Below, one piece after another: positions 5,093-11,610 of a DNA stretch of 12,865 nucleotides (position 1 is its first letter; each line of letters begins with the position of its first letter). Location of the stretch: assembly GCA_028292065.1 (NCBI GenBank), contig JAQGNC010000187.1, forward strand, positions 1 to 12,865, written 5' to 3'. This stretch comes from Betaproteobacteria bacterium. GTDB taxonomy: Bacteria > Pseudomonadota > Gammaproteobacteria > Burkholderiales > SG8-41. A program made the translations under genes and the position numbers. The notes under the pieces were generated by a model. That model was not told the DNA's origin. It saw nothing but the letters and a program-made list of their open reading frames with translations, and made no database searches.

Positions 5093-6472
5093 ATGGGATC
5101 GAAAGTAACGCTGCCGCCGACGGCTATCGCGGAGAGGCTCGCCGAGCAGGCCGCTGCAGTGGCGGCGGGCGATATCCCGCAAAGCGTGCGCCGCCGCACC
5201 GAAGACCTGCTGATCGACGTGGTGGGGTTGTGCGTCGCCGCGCGTCGAACCGATTACGTGAGGGCGATCACGAGCGGCATCGACGCCGCCGGCAGTTGCA
5301 CCGCAATCGGTCATGAAACGACGTACGGCCCCGAGCAGGCTGCGCTGATCAACGGCACTGCCGCGCACGGCGAGGATTTCGACGACACGTTCGAAGGCGG
5401 CCCGGTGCACAGCAGCGCGGTGGTCGCGCCGGCGGTGCTCGCGGTATGCGAGCGCTTTTCGCGCGACGGCCGCTCGGCGCTCGCAGGGCTGGTGACCGGC
5501 ATCGAGACCCTGTGCCGCTTGTCGATGGTCATTCCCAAGGCGATACACAAATCCGGCTTTCACCCGACGAGCGTCCTCGGCACGATGGGCGCGACGCTCG
5601 GCGCGTCGGTCGCAATGGGGCTCGATCGCCGCAAGACCGTGGACGCGCTCGGGATCGCCGGCAGCCTCTCGAGCGGGATCATCGAATATCTCGCCGAAGG
5701 CGCGTGGACGAAACGGCTCCACGCGGGATGGGCGGCACAAGCGGGCGTTCAGGCCGCGCGCTTCGGCGAGCAGGGTTTTCTCGGCCCGCGCACCGTGTTC
5801 GAAGGCACGCACGGCCTCTTCCACGGTTTCGCGCACTCGCTCGAAGGCAATTACGCCGTGCTGTTCGAGGGTTTCGGCCGCAAGTGGTACATGGAGGCGA
5901 TCACCTTCAAGCCGTACGCGACCGGAACGATGAACCAGCCGTACATCGACTGTGCGCTGCGCCTCGCGAAGAAAGGCATCAACCCCGACGACATCGCCGA
6001 CGTGTTGTGCGAGACCGCCGAAGGTTACGTGCACCGCCTGTGGGACCCGCTCGAAGCCAAGCAGAAACCGGCCACCGAATACGGCGCGAAGTTCAGCGCG
6101 CCTTTCAACGTGGCGGTCGCGTTCATCACCGGCGGCGCGGGCCTCGCGGCGTTTACCGAAGAAACGGTGCGCGACCCGCGCATCCTCGCGCTCGCGGGAA
6201 AGGTGCGCTATGTCGTCGACCCGAACAATCCGTATCCGAAGGCGTACACCGGCCACGTCCGGATGACGCTCAAGGACGGCACCGTCTTTGAAGAGCGCCA
6301 GCCGCACATCCGCGGCGGGGCGCACGAGCCGCTCTCGCGCGACGAGATCGAAGACAAGTTCCGCCGCAACGTCGAATTCGGCGGCTGGACGAAGCAGCGC
6401 GCGGACGCTTTCCTGCAGGCGGCGCCGAAGCTCTTCGACGGCGCGCTCGATCTCGGGCTGCTGAGGGGCTGA
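5093..6472 (+). CDS. MmgE/PrpD family protein
   Basis: This 459-residue protein belongs to the family of 2-methylcitrate dehydratase (PrpD) and cis-aconitate decarboxylase. The start ATG follows AGGGGA with 5-nt spacing. The all-helical N-terminal domain carries NGTAAHGEDFDDT (88-99; His92 and Asp95), His106 in GPVHSS, and GFHPTSVLGTMGA with His157. It also carries TKRLHAGWAA (Lys207, His210) and FKPYATG (Lys273). These correspond to active-site positions of PrpD and the decarboxylase. The C-terminal lid domain (VRDPRILALAGKVRYVVDP, then a GHVRMTLKDGTVFEE hairpin and the RD-EIEDKFRRN helix) is complete and of normal length. The reaction is likely dehydration or decarboxylation of a tricarboxylic-type acid, but substrates in this family diverge widely. 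No prpB/prpC is present, so a true methylcitrate cycle is not supported. Context suggests use in a hydroxy-acid pathway. Confidence 0.85.
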   Translation: MGSKVTLPPTAIAERLAEQAAAVAAGDIPQSVRRRTEDLLIDVVGLCVAARRTDYVRAITSGIDAAGSCTAIGHETTYGPEQAALINGTAAHGEDFDDTFEGGPVHSSAVVAPAVLAVCERFSRDGRSALAGLVTGIETLCRLSMVIPKAIHKSGFHPTSVLGTMGATLGASVAMGLDRRKTVDALGIAGSLSSGIIEYLAEGAWTKRLHAGWAAQAGVQAARFGEQGFLGPRTVFEGTHGLFHGFAHSLEGNYAVLFEGFGRKWYMEAITFKPYATGTMNQPYIDCALRLAKKGINPDDIADVLCETAEGYVHRLWDPLEAKQKPATEYGAKFSAPFNVAVAFITGGAGLAAFTEETVRDPRILALAGKVRYVVDPNNPYPKAYTGHVRMTLKDGTVFEERQPHIRGGAHEPLSRDEIEDKFRRNVEFGGWTKQRADAFLQAAPKLFDGALDLGLLRG

Positions 6473-6628
6473 GCGCGCGGCGAATCGAACGCCTCCGGGC
6501 GGGATCGAACTGCGCTCAAGATCGCTGTCGTCCCGCCGTTATGGAATCGACTTTCCAAAAATAGTTGCCGGGGTGCGCACGCACGGCCGCGGCTTTTTGA
6601 TGGCTGTTGACCTGCAGGGGGCAGGCGA

Positions 6629-7327
6629 ATGGCAGAAAAGACCCTGTACGACATCCTCGAGGTGAGTGAGACCGCCTCGGTGGAAGTCATACGCGCTGCC
6701 TACGACCGTCTGTCCGAGCTGTGGGGCCCCGATGGGGTTCGCGGCCGCAGCGAAAGCGACGCCGCAGTGCGCTGCACTGCCGTCAAGGAGGCGTTTCTCA
6801 CGCTCTCCAATCGGCAAAAGCGCGCAGTCTACGACCGGCGTCTGCAGGCGCAGTCCGAAGCACCGGTCGCGGCGACGCCATTCTGGACGAGGACCAGCGT
6901 GCTGGTGCTCGTCCTGGTGATCGGAGTGAGCTACGGCGGTTACGCCTTCAACAAGAGCAAGGCCGAGGCGCGTGCGCGCGTCGAGGCCCAAAAGGCGATC
7001 GCAGTGGCGAAAGCTGTCGAGGAGAGCGCCCGCGCACAGGCGGAGCAGTTGCAGCTGGAGCGCCAGCAGAACGCTGCAAGAGCCGAGGAGCGCCAGCGCC
7101 GCGAACGCGAGACCGCGCTGTATAGGCTCGAACGCGACCAGCGCTCGCTCGAGCGCGACAACCAGTCCGCGATGGAGCGCGAGCGCCGGGCTCGATACCA
7201 GGACGACGCACGGCGGAAAACCGAAGAGCTGCAGGCCTCGCGTCTGGCGCAGCAGCAGCTTGCCCGCGACAAAGCCGAATTGTGCCGCCTCGAGCGCGCG
7301 CGATACGGACGCGCCGTTTCGTGCTGA
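6629..7327 (+). CDS. membrane-anchored degenerate J-domain protein with coiled coil
   Basis: This 232-residue protein starts at the ATG preceded by AGGGGG (6616-6621) with 7-nt spacing. Residues 5-72 have a J-domain layout (LYDILEVSETASVEVIRAAYDRL at the start; AVKEAFLTLSNRQKRAVYDRRL at the end). The HPD tripeptide that activates Hsp70 is replaced by GPD (33-35), so stimulation of DnaK is doubtful. A transmembrane segment follows at about 88-107 (TSVLVLVLVIGVSYGGYAF). Residues 110-225 form a long charged coiled coil rich in Glu, Arg, Gln and Ala. The predicted topology has the J-like domain in the cytoplasm and the coiled coil in the periplasm, or the reverse. It lies just upstream of, and on the same strand as, the secreted DUF4124 gene (12 nt between its stop and that gene's ATG), which suggests a shared envelope role. 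Function is unknown. Confidence 0.7.
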   Translation: MAEKTLYDILEVSETASVEVIRAAYDRLSELWGPDGVRGRSESDAAVRCTAVKEAFLTLSNRQKRAVYDRRLQAQSEAPVAATPFWTRTSVLVLVLVIGVSYGGYAFNKSKAEARARVEAQKAIAVAKAVEESARAQAEQLQLERQQNAARAEERQRRERETALYRLERDQRSLERDNQSAMERERRARYQDDARRKTEELQASRLAQQQLARDKAELCRLERARYGRAVSC

Positions 7328-7338
7328 TCGACGCTGGG

Positions 7339-7752
7339 ATGCCGATCTTCGCGAGGGTCGCGGTCGTGTGCGCACTGGCGTGCGCCTGCGTGCCTGCCTC
7401 CGCGGCCGAGAGCAAAGCCTACAAGCACGTCGACGAGAAAGGTAACGTCACTTACTCGCAGACTCCGCCGATCAGCGGCAAGGAAGCGAGCAGGATAGAC
7501 ATCAGCCCGGCGAACGGCGGCCGCGGCGGCGCTGCGTGGGACCCGTCGTATGCCGCATCCCAGCGTTATATCCCCGACCGGGAGAGCCACCAGGACGCAG
7601 CCCGCGAACGTGCGAAGCGTCTCGAGGACGCCAGGCAGCAGAAGCTCGCCGAGCTCGAACGCGAGTGCAACCGCAGTCGCGGCACCGACTGCAAGAACCC
7701 CGAGACGCTGCGCTATATGGATGCACAGAAAATTCCGCGCGTGCGGCACTGA
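7339..7752 (+). CDS. secreted DUF4124 domain protein
   Basis: From ATG 7339 the protein has 137 residues: a Sec signal peptide (MPIFARVAVVCALACACVPASAA, cleavage near residue 23), then the DUF4124 motif AYKHVDEKGNVTYSQTPP (the family form is Y-x-W-x-D-x-x-G-x-x-x-Y-S-D-x-P-P). A polar, charged helix and a C-terminal segment with two cysteines (ECNRSRGTDCKNPETL) follow, which could form a disulfide. An upstream start at 7282 would place 19 arginine-rich residues before the signal peptide, so it is rejected. GTG 7321, overlapping the upstream stop, is possible but less likely. Function of the family is unknown; such proteins are common in the envelope of beta- and gammaproteobacteria. It is probably co-transcribed with the J-domain gene. 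Confidence 0.8.
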   Translation: MPIFARVAVVCALACACVPASAAESKAYKHVDEKGNVTYSQTPPISGKEASRIDISPANGGRGGAAWDPSYAASQRYIPDRESHQDAARERAKRLEDARQQKLAELERECNRSRGTDCKNPETLRYMDAQKIPRVRH

Positions 7753-7757
7753 AGGCG

Positions 7758-7782
7758 CCTGAAGCGCGGCGGGCGCTTCAGG
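7758..7782. terminator. hairpin, 10-bp perfect stem, after the DUF4124 gene
   Basis: CCTGAAGCGC (7758-7767) and GCGCTTCAGG (7773-7782) pair perfectly around GGCGG, 5 bp after the stop. There is no T tract, so intrinsic termination is uncertain. The right arm abuts TAAGAT (7783-7788), a possible -10 box for the next operon, so the palindrome could equally be an operator. Confidence 0.5.
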
Positions 7783-7788
7783 TAAGAT
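7783..7788 (+). promoter_or_regulatory. possible -10 box for the acyl-CoA ligase operon
   Basis: TAAGAT is followed by CGTGTGG, and the gene starts 30 bp downstream. It is the same hexamer as before tarD. The -35 region would fall inside the 7758-7782 palindrome and is not a good match. Confidence 0.3.
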
Positions 7789-7818
7789 CGTGTGGTCTTG
7801 TCGGGTGAGGAGGATGAC

Positions 7819-9432
7819 ATGATCGAATCGACGATGATGCACTTCCCGCTGACGCTGACCCACGTGCTCGACCGCGCGGCTCGGCTTTTCGGCACGTCCG
7901 AAATCGTTTCGCGCCTGCCCGACAAATCGCTGCACCGCCACACCTACCGTGACTTCCATGCGCGTGCCATAGCGCTCGCCGGGGCGCTGCAGCGCCTCGG
8001 CCTGAAGAAAGGCGATCGAGTCGCGACGCTGATGTGGAACCACTACGCGCATCTCGAAGCGTATCTCGCGGTGCCGTGCGCGGGCGGCGTGCTGCACACG
8101 CTCAACCTGCGCCTGCACCCGGACGACATCGCCTATATCGCCAGGCACGCGGGCGACCGCTTCCTCATCGTCGACGACGTGCTGCTGCCGCTCTTCGAGA
8201 AGTTTCGCGAGCAGGCCGCGTTCGAGCACGTGATCGTGGTGCCGCTCTCGGGCGCGGCGGTGTCAGCCGGTGACGATTACGAAAAGCTGCTCGCCGAGCG
8301 CTTCCCCTTTGTGCCCCCGGAGCTCGAAGAGAACGACCCCGCAGGCATGTGCTACACGTCGGGGACGACGGGACGTCCCAAAGGCGTCGTCTACAGCCAT
8401 CGCTCGATCGTGCTGCACTCGCTCGCCACGGCGATGGCCGATTATCTTGGGCTCAGCAATCGCGACACCGTGACGCCGGTCGTGCCGATGTTTCACGTCA
8501 ATGCATGGGGCCTGCCTTTCACCGCGCTCATGGTGGGGGCGAAGCTGGTCATGCCCGGCCCGCATCTCGACGCGGTGAGCCTTCTCGATCTGTATGAGGC
8601 GGAGCAGGTGAACGTGACCGCCGGGGTGCCGACCCTGTGGCACGGCATACAGCAGGCGCTCGACCGCGAGCCGCAGCGCTGGCGGCTCGTGCCGGGGATG
8701 CGGATGATCGTCGGCGGCGCTGCGTGTCCCGAAGCCCTGATCCGCGGGCTCGACCGTCACGGCGTTCGCGTCATACCGGGTTGGGGTATGACCGAGACTT
8801 CGCCGGTGGGGTTGTTCAACTTTACGAAACGCGAAATGGCGGATGACGACGATGCGAGCGACGCGTCGTACGCGCGGCGTGCCAAAGCGGGCGTGCCGCT
8901 GCCGTTCTTCGAGGTGCGTGCGCTTGCCGACGGGCGCGAAGTGCCGTGGGACGGCGACACGATGGGCGAGCTCGAAGTGCGAGGCCCGTGGGTTGCAGCG
9001 AGCTATCACGACGAGCCCGGGAGCGGCGAGCAATGGAGCGCGGACGGATGGTTTCGCACCGGCGACATCGCGACCATCGACGCGGCGGGTTACGTGAAGA
9101 TCACCGATCGCATCAAGGACCTGGTCAAGTCCGGCGGCGAATGGATCAGCTCGATCGATCTGGAGAACGCGCTCGCCGCGCACCCGGCGGTGCAGGAAGC
9201 GGCGGTCATCGCCGTGCCGCATCCGAAATGGGGCGAGCGCCCGCTGGCGGTGGTCGTCGCGAAAGAAGGCGCGTCGGTGACGAGCGAAGCGCTGCACGCG
9301 CACCTCTCATCGTTCGCGGCTTATGCGCGGCCGGCGGCGTATGTGTTCGTCGCCGAGATTCCCCGCACGTCGACGGGCAAGATGATGAAAGCTAAACTGC
9401 GTGAAGCTTACAAAGACTGGAGATGGACATGA
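7819..9432 (+). CDS. AlkK-like fatty acyl-CoA ligase (AMP-forming)
   Basis: This 537-residue protein starts at ATG 7819, with AGGAGG (7809-7814 region) 4-6 nt upstream; a GTG at 7792 is in frame but has no such site. ANL-superfamily motifs are complete. The P-loop-like YTSGTTGRPKGVVYSH lies at 179-194, the aromatic/adenine motif GWGMTETSP at 321-329 and the ATP-ribose motif GWFRTGD at 410-416. The hinge and A8 motif (RIKDLVKSGGEWISS) lies at 431-445, and TSTGKMMK carries the catalytic lysine at 521. The N-terminus (FPLTLTHVLDRAARLFGTSEIVSR) is that of the AlkK/medium- and long-chain acyl-CoA synthetase group. It activates a carboxylic acid to its acyl-CoA via an acyl-adenylate in the cytoplasm; chain length or aromatic preference cannot be read from sequence. 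The last four bases overlap the next start (ATGA), indicating translational coupling with the DsbA/FrnE-type gene. Confidence 0.88.
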   Translation: MIESTMMHFPLTLTHVLDRAARLFGTSEIVSRLPDKSLHRHTYRDFHARAIALAGALQRLGLKKGDRVATLMWNHYAHLEAYLAVPCAGGVLHTLNLRLHPDDIAYIARHAGDRFLIVDDVLLPLFEKFREQAAFEHVIVVPLSGAAVSAGDDYEKLLAERFPFVPPELEENDPAGMCYTSGTTGRPKGVVYSHRSIVLHSLATAMADYLGLSNRDTVTPVVPMFHVNAWGLPFTALMVGAKLVMPGPHLDAVSLLDLYEAEQVNVTAGVPTLWHGIQQALDREPQRWRLVPGMRMIVGGAACPEALIRGLDRHGVRVIPGWGMTETSPVGLFNFTKREMADDDDASDASYARRAKAGVPLPFFEVRALADGREVPWDGDTMGELEVRGPWVAASYHDEPGSGEQWSADGWFRTGDIATIDAAGYVKITDRIKDLVKSGGEWISSIDLENALAAHPAVQEAAVIAVPHPKWGERPLAVVVAKEGASVTSEALHAHLSSFAAYARPAAYVFVAEIPRTSTGKMMKAKLREAYKDWRWT

Positions 9433-10094
9433 GCGAGCCGCTGAGCAACACGCCTATTCGCATCGACGTCGTATCCGACGTGGTTTGACCCTGGTGCTAC
9501 ATCGGCAAGCGCCGCCTCGAAGCCGCACTCGCGGCCTGGAGCGCGAAGCACCCCGATGAGCCCAAGCCGGCCGTGCGCTGGCTGCCTTTTCAACTGAACC
9601 CCGACCTGCCGCCGACCGGCGTGCCGCGCAAGGAATACATCGAGCGCAAGTGGGGCCCCGGCCGCGGCCCCGAAGTCTACGATCGAGTCGCCGGCGTCGG
9701 CCGCGAGGTCGGCCTGCCTTTCGCGTTCGAGAACATCACGGTGCAGCCGAACACGCTCGACGCCCACCGGCTGCTCACGTACGCCGACCGGCTCGGCCGC
9801 CAGAACGCCGTCTCCGAAGCGTTGTTCAAGGCGTACTTTATCGACGGCCGCGATCTGACCGACGTCGCCACGCTCGCCGATATCGCTGCCGACGCGGGTC
9901 TCGACCGTGACGCCGCCGCGGAATACCTCGCGAGCGACACCGATCGCGACCTGGTGCGCCAGGCCGACCTCGAAGCCCGCGAAGCCGGCATCGGCGGCGT
10001 CCCGTTCTTCATCTTCAACCAGAAGATCGGCGTATCCGGCGCGCAAGGCGCCGAAGTGCTGCTGAAGGCGATGGAGCAGGCGAAGGCGGGGTGA
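9429..10094 (+). CDS. DsbA/FrnE-type oxidoreductase with in-frame TGA at the active-site Cys (candidate selenoprotein)
   Basis: Reading from ATG 9429 (GGAG at 9419-9422, 6-nt spacing; ATGA overlap with the ligase) gives 221 codons. The only internal stop is TGA 9486-9488 at codon 20. The local reading is IDVVSDVV-stop-PWCYIGKRRLE, and relatives have DVVCPWCYIGKRRLE. The TGA therefore replaces exactly the first, nucleophilic Cys of CPWC. The rest is intact: the thioredoxin-fold helical insertion, the AHRLLTYAD helix, KAYFIDGRDLTD, and the cis-proline loop GVPFF (190-194) followed by GVSGAQ. Decoded as selenocysteine it would be UPWC. A hairpin with GG in its loop follows the TGA (9492-9514), but whether it is a working SECIS cannot be decided by eye. 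The alternatives are a nonsense mutation (TGC to TGA) or a base error. In this family proteins act as cytoplasmic disulfide/glutathione-linked isomerases or oxidoreductases. The partner role with acyl-CoA ligase is unknown. A gene caller would give only residues 49-221 (from ATG 9573). Confidence 0.8.
9492..9514 (+). promoter_or_regulatory. candidate SECIS-like hairpin after TGA 9486
   Basis: TGGTGC (9492-9497) can pair with GCGCCG (9509-9514), two of the six pairs being G-U, around an 11-base loop that contains GG at 9504-9505, 16-17 nt after the TGA. An alternative fold of the same region is CGGC-AAGC-GCCG (9503-9514), whose 4-base loop begins 19 nt after the TGA. Bacterial SECIS elements lie immediately downstream of the UGA with a G in a small apical loop. 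Both folds are short, and GC-rich coding DNA forms such hairpins by chance. Confidence 0.3.
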
Positions 10095-10104
10095 GGGGGG
10101 CCGG

Positions 10105-10122
10105 CTTGCGCGACCGCGCGAG
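10105..10122 (+). terminator. possible end hairpin after the DsbA/FrnE-type gene
   Basis: CTTGCGC (10105-10111) pairs with GCGCGAG (10116-10122) around GACC, including one G-T pair, 11 bp after the stop. No T tract follows, so only weak support as a terminator. Confidence 0.3.
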
Positions 10123-10173
10123 AGTCGGGGCCCGCCCTGGCGTGCAACTCGAGAACGGTGCCGGGCCGGCCAC

Positions 10174-10296
10174 ATGGTCGATGGCGGCATTGCGGAAATC
10201 GTTTAGATTCCCATCGAGGAACGGCTGCGCCTCGTGCAGTTGATCCGCGACAGCGTTGCGGCCGACGCTGCAAGGCGCAGTGCGATCCTGCGGTAG
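10174..10296 (+). pseudogene. relic of an addiction-module antitoxin gene
   Basis: From ATG 10174 the frame reads MVDGGIAEIV, TAG (10204-10206), then IPIEERLRLVQLIRDSVAAD and about ten more residues to TAG 10294-10296. The 'L/I-P-x-EER-L-x-LV-x-x-I-x-DS-(I/V)-A' pattern is that of the short addiction-module (Unstab_antitox, RelB/StbD-like) antitoxins. These read KLPxEERLxLVxxIxDSIA at the same place, so the TAG sits where a Lys (AAG) codon is common. The C-terminal toxin-binding half is missing or diverged, and no toxin gene follows. It is best seen as a decayed remnant in the 293-bp gap between the DsbA/FrnE-type gene and the next gene. Confidence 0.5.
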
Positions 10297-10387
10297 ACCG
10301 TTACCGGCGTGATTACGAGGCGTGTGAGCGTCGAGTGCCAGGAGCGCCATAGCACCAGGATCCACACCAGCCATGGGAGCGCAGCGC

Positions 10388-11587
10388 ATGGACAAGTGGG
10401 CGGTGTTTCAGACTATTCCACGCGAAGCCTGGCAGCACGAAGCGCACCCGACCGGTGGCTCTGCCCTGGCGCGCCTGCCGACCGAATGGGTGCGCGAGTA
10501 CTTTCAGGAAGCGTATGCGCATGTCAGCGGGAGCGTCGATCCTGCCACCGGCGTCTTTACGATTTACCTGTTTCAGCGTGTCGACGGCGCTTCCGAGATC
10601 ACCGTCCTCAGCCGCCAGTCCCCGGGGGAGTACTACGACTTCGTCTGGGATGCGGGTGACGTCGCCGCCGGAAATCCGAAACACATCCCACGTTTGAGCA
10701 GCCAGACCGGTGCGCGCGCCGGCACGGCGACGGCATCCGCGTCCGCAGGCGAGCGCACCATTCGAATCTTCAGCGCCGACATCGACGAAGAAATCGAATT
10801 CAGCCTGCAGTCGCTGGCGATCGTGGCGGGCCAGAGCCGCCAGGAAAAAGCACTGCAGACGCTGCCATGGAAGCGCCTGCTCGTATGGTACGCACGATTA
10901 CAGTCGCTCGATTCCCAGGCGTTCGGCCGGGTGCCGAAGCCGATTCAGCAGCTCCTGCGCCAGCGCGGCTTCGAGGCGGCTGTCGAGGCGCTGCAGTGGA
11001 CTGACGTCGAAGGCTGGCAGCGTCAGGGCGTGTTGCCCCAGGAGCTCGCGTGGATTTTTCCGCAGGACGCGCAGCCGCTGGCGGAGTCGATCAGGCTGCA
11101 GCAGCAGCTCGCCAACGACTCGCGCCGGCAGAGCTCGGCGTGGACGAGCTGGCTCACCGGCCCGAGCTACATGCCGGAGATCCCGAAGCTGCTGTGCGGG
11201 GTCGACGCCCGCGCGCTCGATCTCGCCGACTTGCAGGCGTTCATGACCATGGGCGCGTTGCGAGAGGTGCATGGGTTCGTCGAGCGTGAGATGCAGAAGC
11301 TGTTCGCGCGGCGGCCCGCTCTGCAGACGCTGAGCCAGTTGCCGCAGGGTCAGAACCAGATCCAGCAGGACGCCGAAGTGCAGATGATCAACGCGCATCC
11401 GCAGGCGGCGAAGGAGCAGCAGGAGCTGCTGCAGATGCAGTACCGCCGCATGGGGAACTACACGTTCGACATGCAGCTCGCGCAGGCGAAGCAGCAGGCG
11501 GAAGTGATGCGTCAGTTCGGCGTGCCGTCACCGTTTCTCGAGGACCCGCTGCCGCCGTGGAAGGTCTACAGGCACTTCGCCATCTGA
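10388..11587 (+). CDS. hypothetical protein, partner of downstream ATPase-like gene
   Basis: This 399-residue protein starts at ATG 10388, preceded by GGGAG (10375-10379) with 8-nt spacing; ATG 10373 is in frame but lacks a site. I do not recognise the family. Residues 1-100 (MDKWAVFQTIPREAW...EYYDFVWDAGD) look like a compact alpha/beta domain. Residues about 101-120 are a low-complexity linker (TGARAGTATASASAGE). The rest is helical and tryptophan/glutamine-rich, with LPWKRLLVWYARLQSL, LPQELAWIFPQDAQPLAESI and a long C-terminal coiled-coil-prone part (QNQIQQDAEVQMINAHPQAAKEQQELLQMQYRRM). It ends PPWKVYRHFAI. There is no signal peptide or membrane segment. The next gene starts 23 bp downstream and has its own ribosome-binding site, so an operon is likely. 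A structural or adaptor partner of the downstream protein is a guess. Confidence 0.7.
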   Translation: MDKWAVFQTIPREAWQHEAHPTGGSALARLPTEWVREYFQEAYAHVSGSVDPATGVFTIYLFQRVDGASEITVLSRQSPGEYYDFVWDAGDVAAGNPKHIPRLSSQTGARAGTATASASAGERTIRIFSADIDEEIEFSLQSLAIVAGQSRQEKALQTLPWKRLLVWYARLQSLDSQAFGRVPKPIQQLLRQRGFEAAVEALQWTDVEGWQRQGVLPQELAWIFPQDAQPLAESIRLQQQLANDSRRQSSAWTSWLTGPSYMPEIPKLLCGVDARALDLADLQAFMTMGALREVHGFVEREMQKLFARRPALQTLSQLPQGQNQIQQDAEVQMINAHPQAAKEQQELLQMQYRRMGNYTFDMQLAQAKQQAEVMRQFGVPSPFLEDPLPPWKVYRHFAI

Positions 11588-11610
11588 CGCTCGTATAGCG
11601 GGGGGCAACC

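Noticed and set aside
4985..6325. Long open frame on the minus strand (446 aa)
   Set aside because: It is antisense to the complete MmgE/PrpD gene, with arginine/histidine-rich composition typical of high-GC shadows and no motif.
9522..9535. GCCGC/GCGGC hairpin as the SECIS element
   Set aside because: The loop (ACTC) has no G and starts 39 nt after the TGA, outside the usual spacing.
9573..10094. Independent gene starting at ATG 9573
   Set aside because: It would lack the first strand and the active site of the thioredoxin fold, and the upstream codons match the family right up to the TGA.
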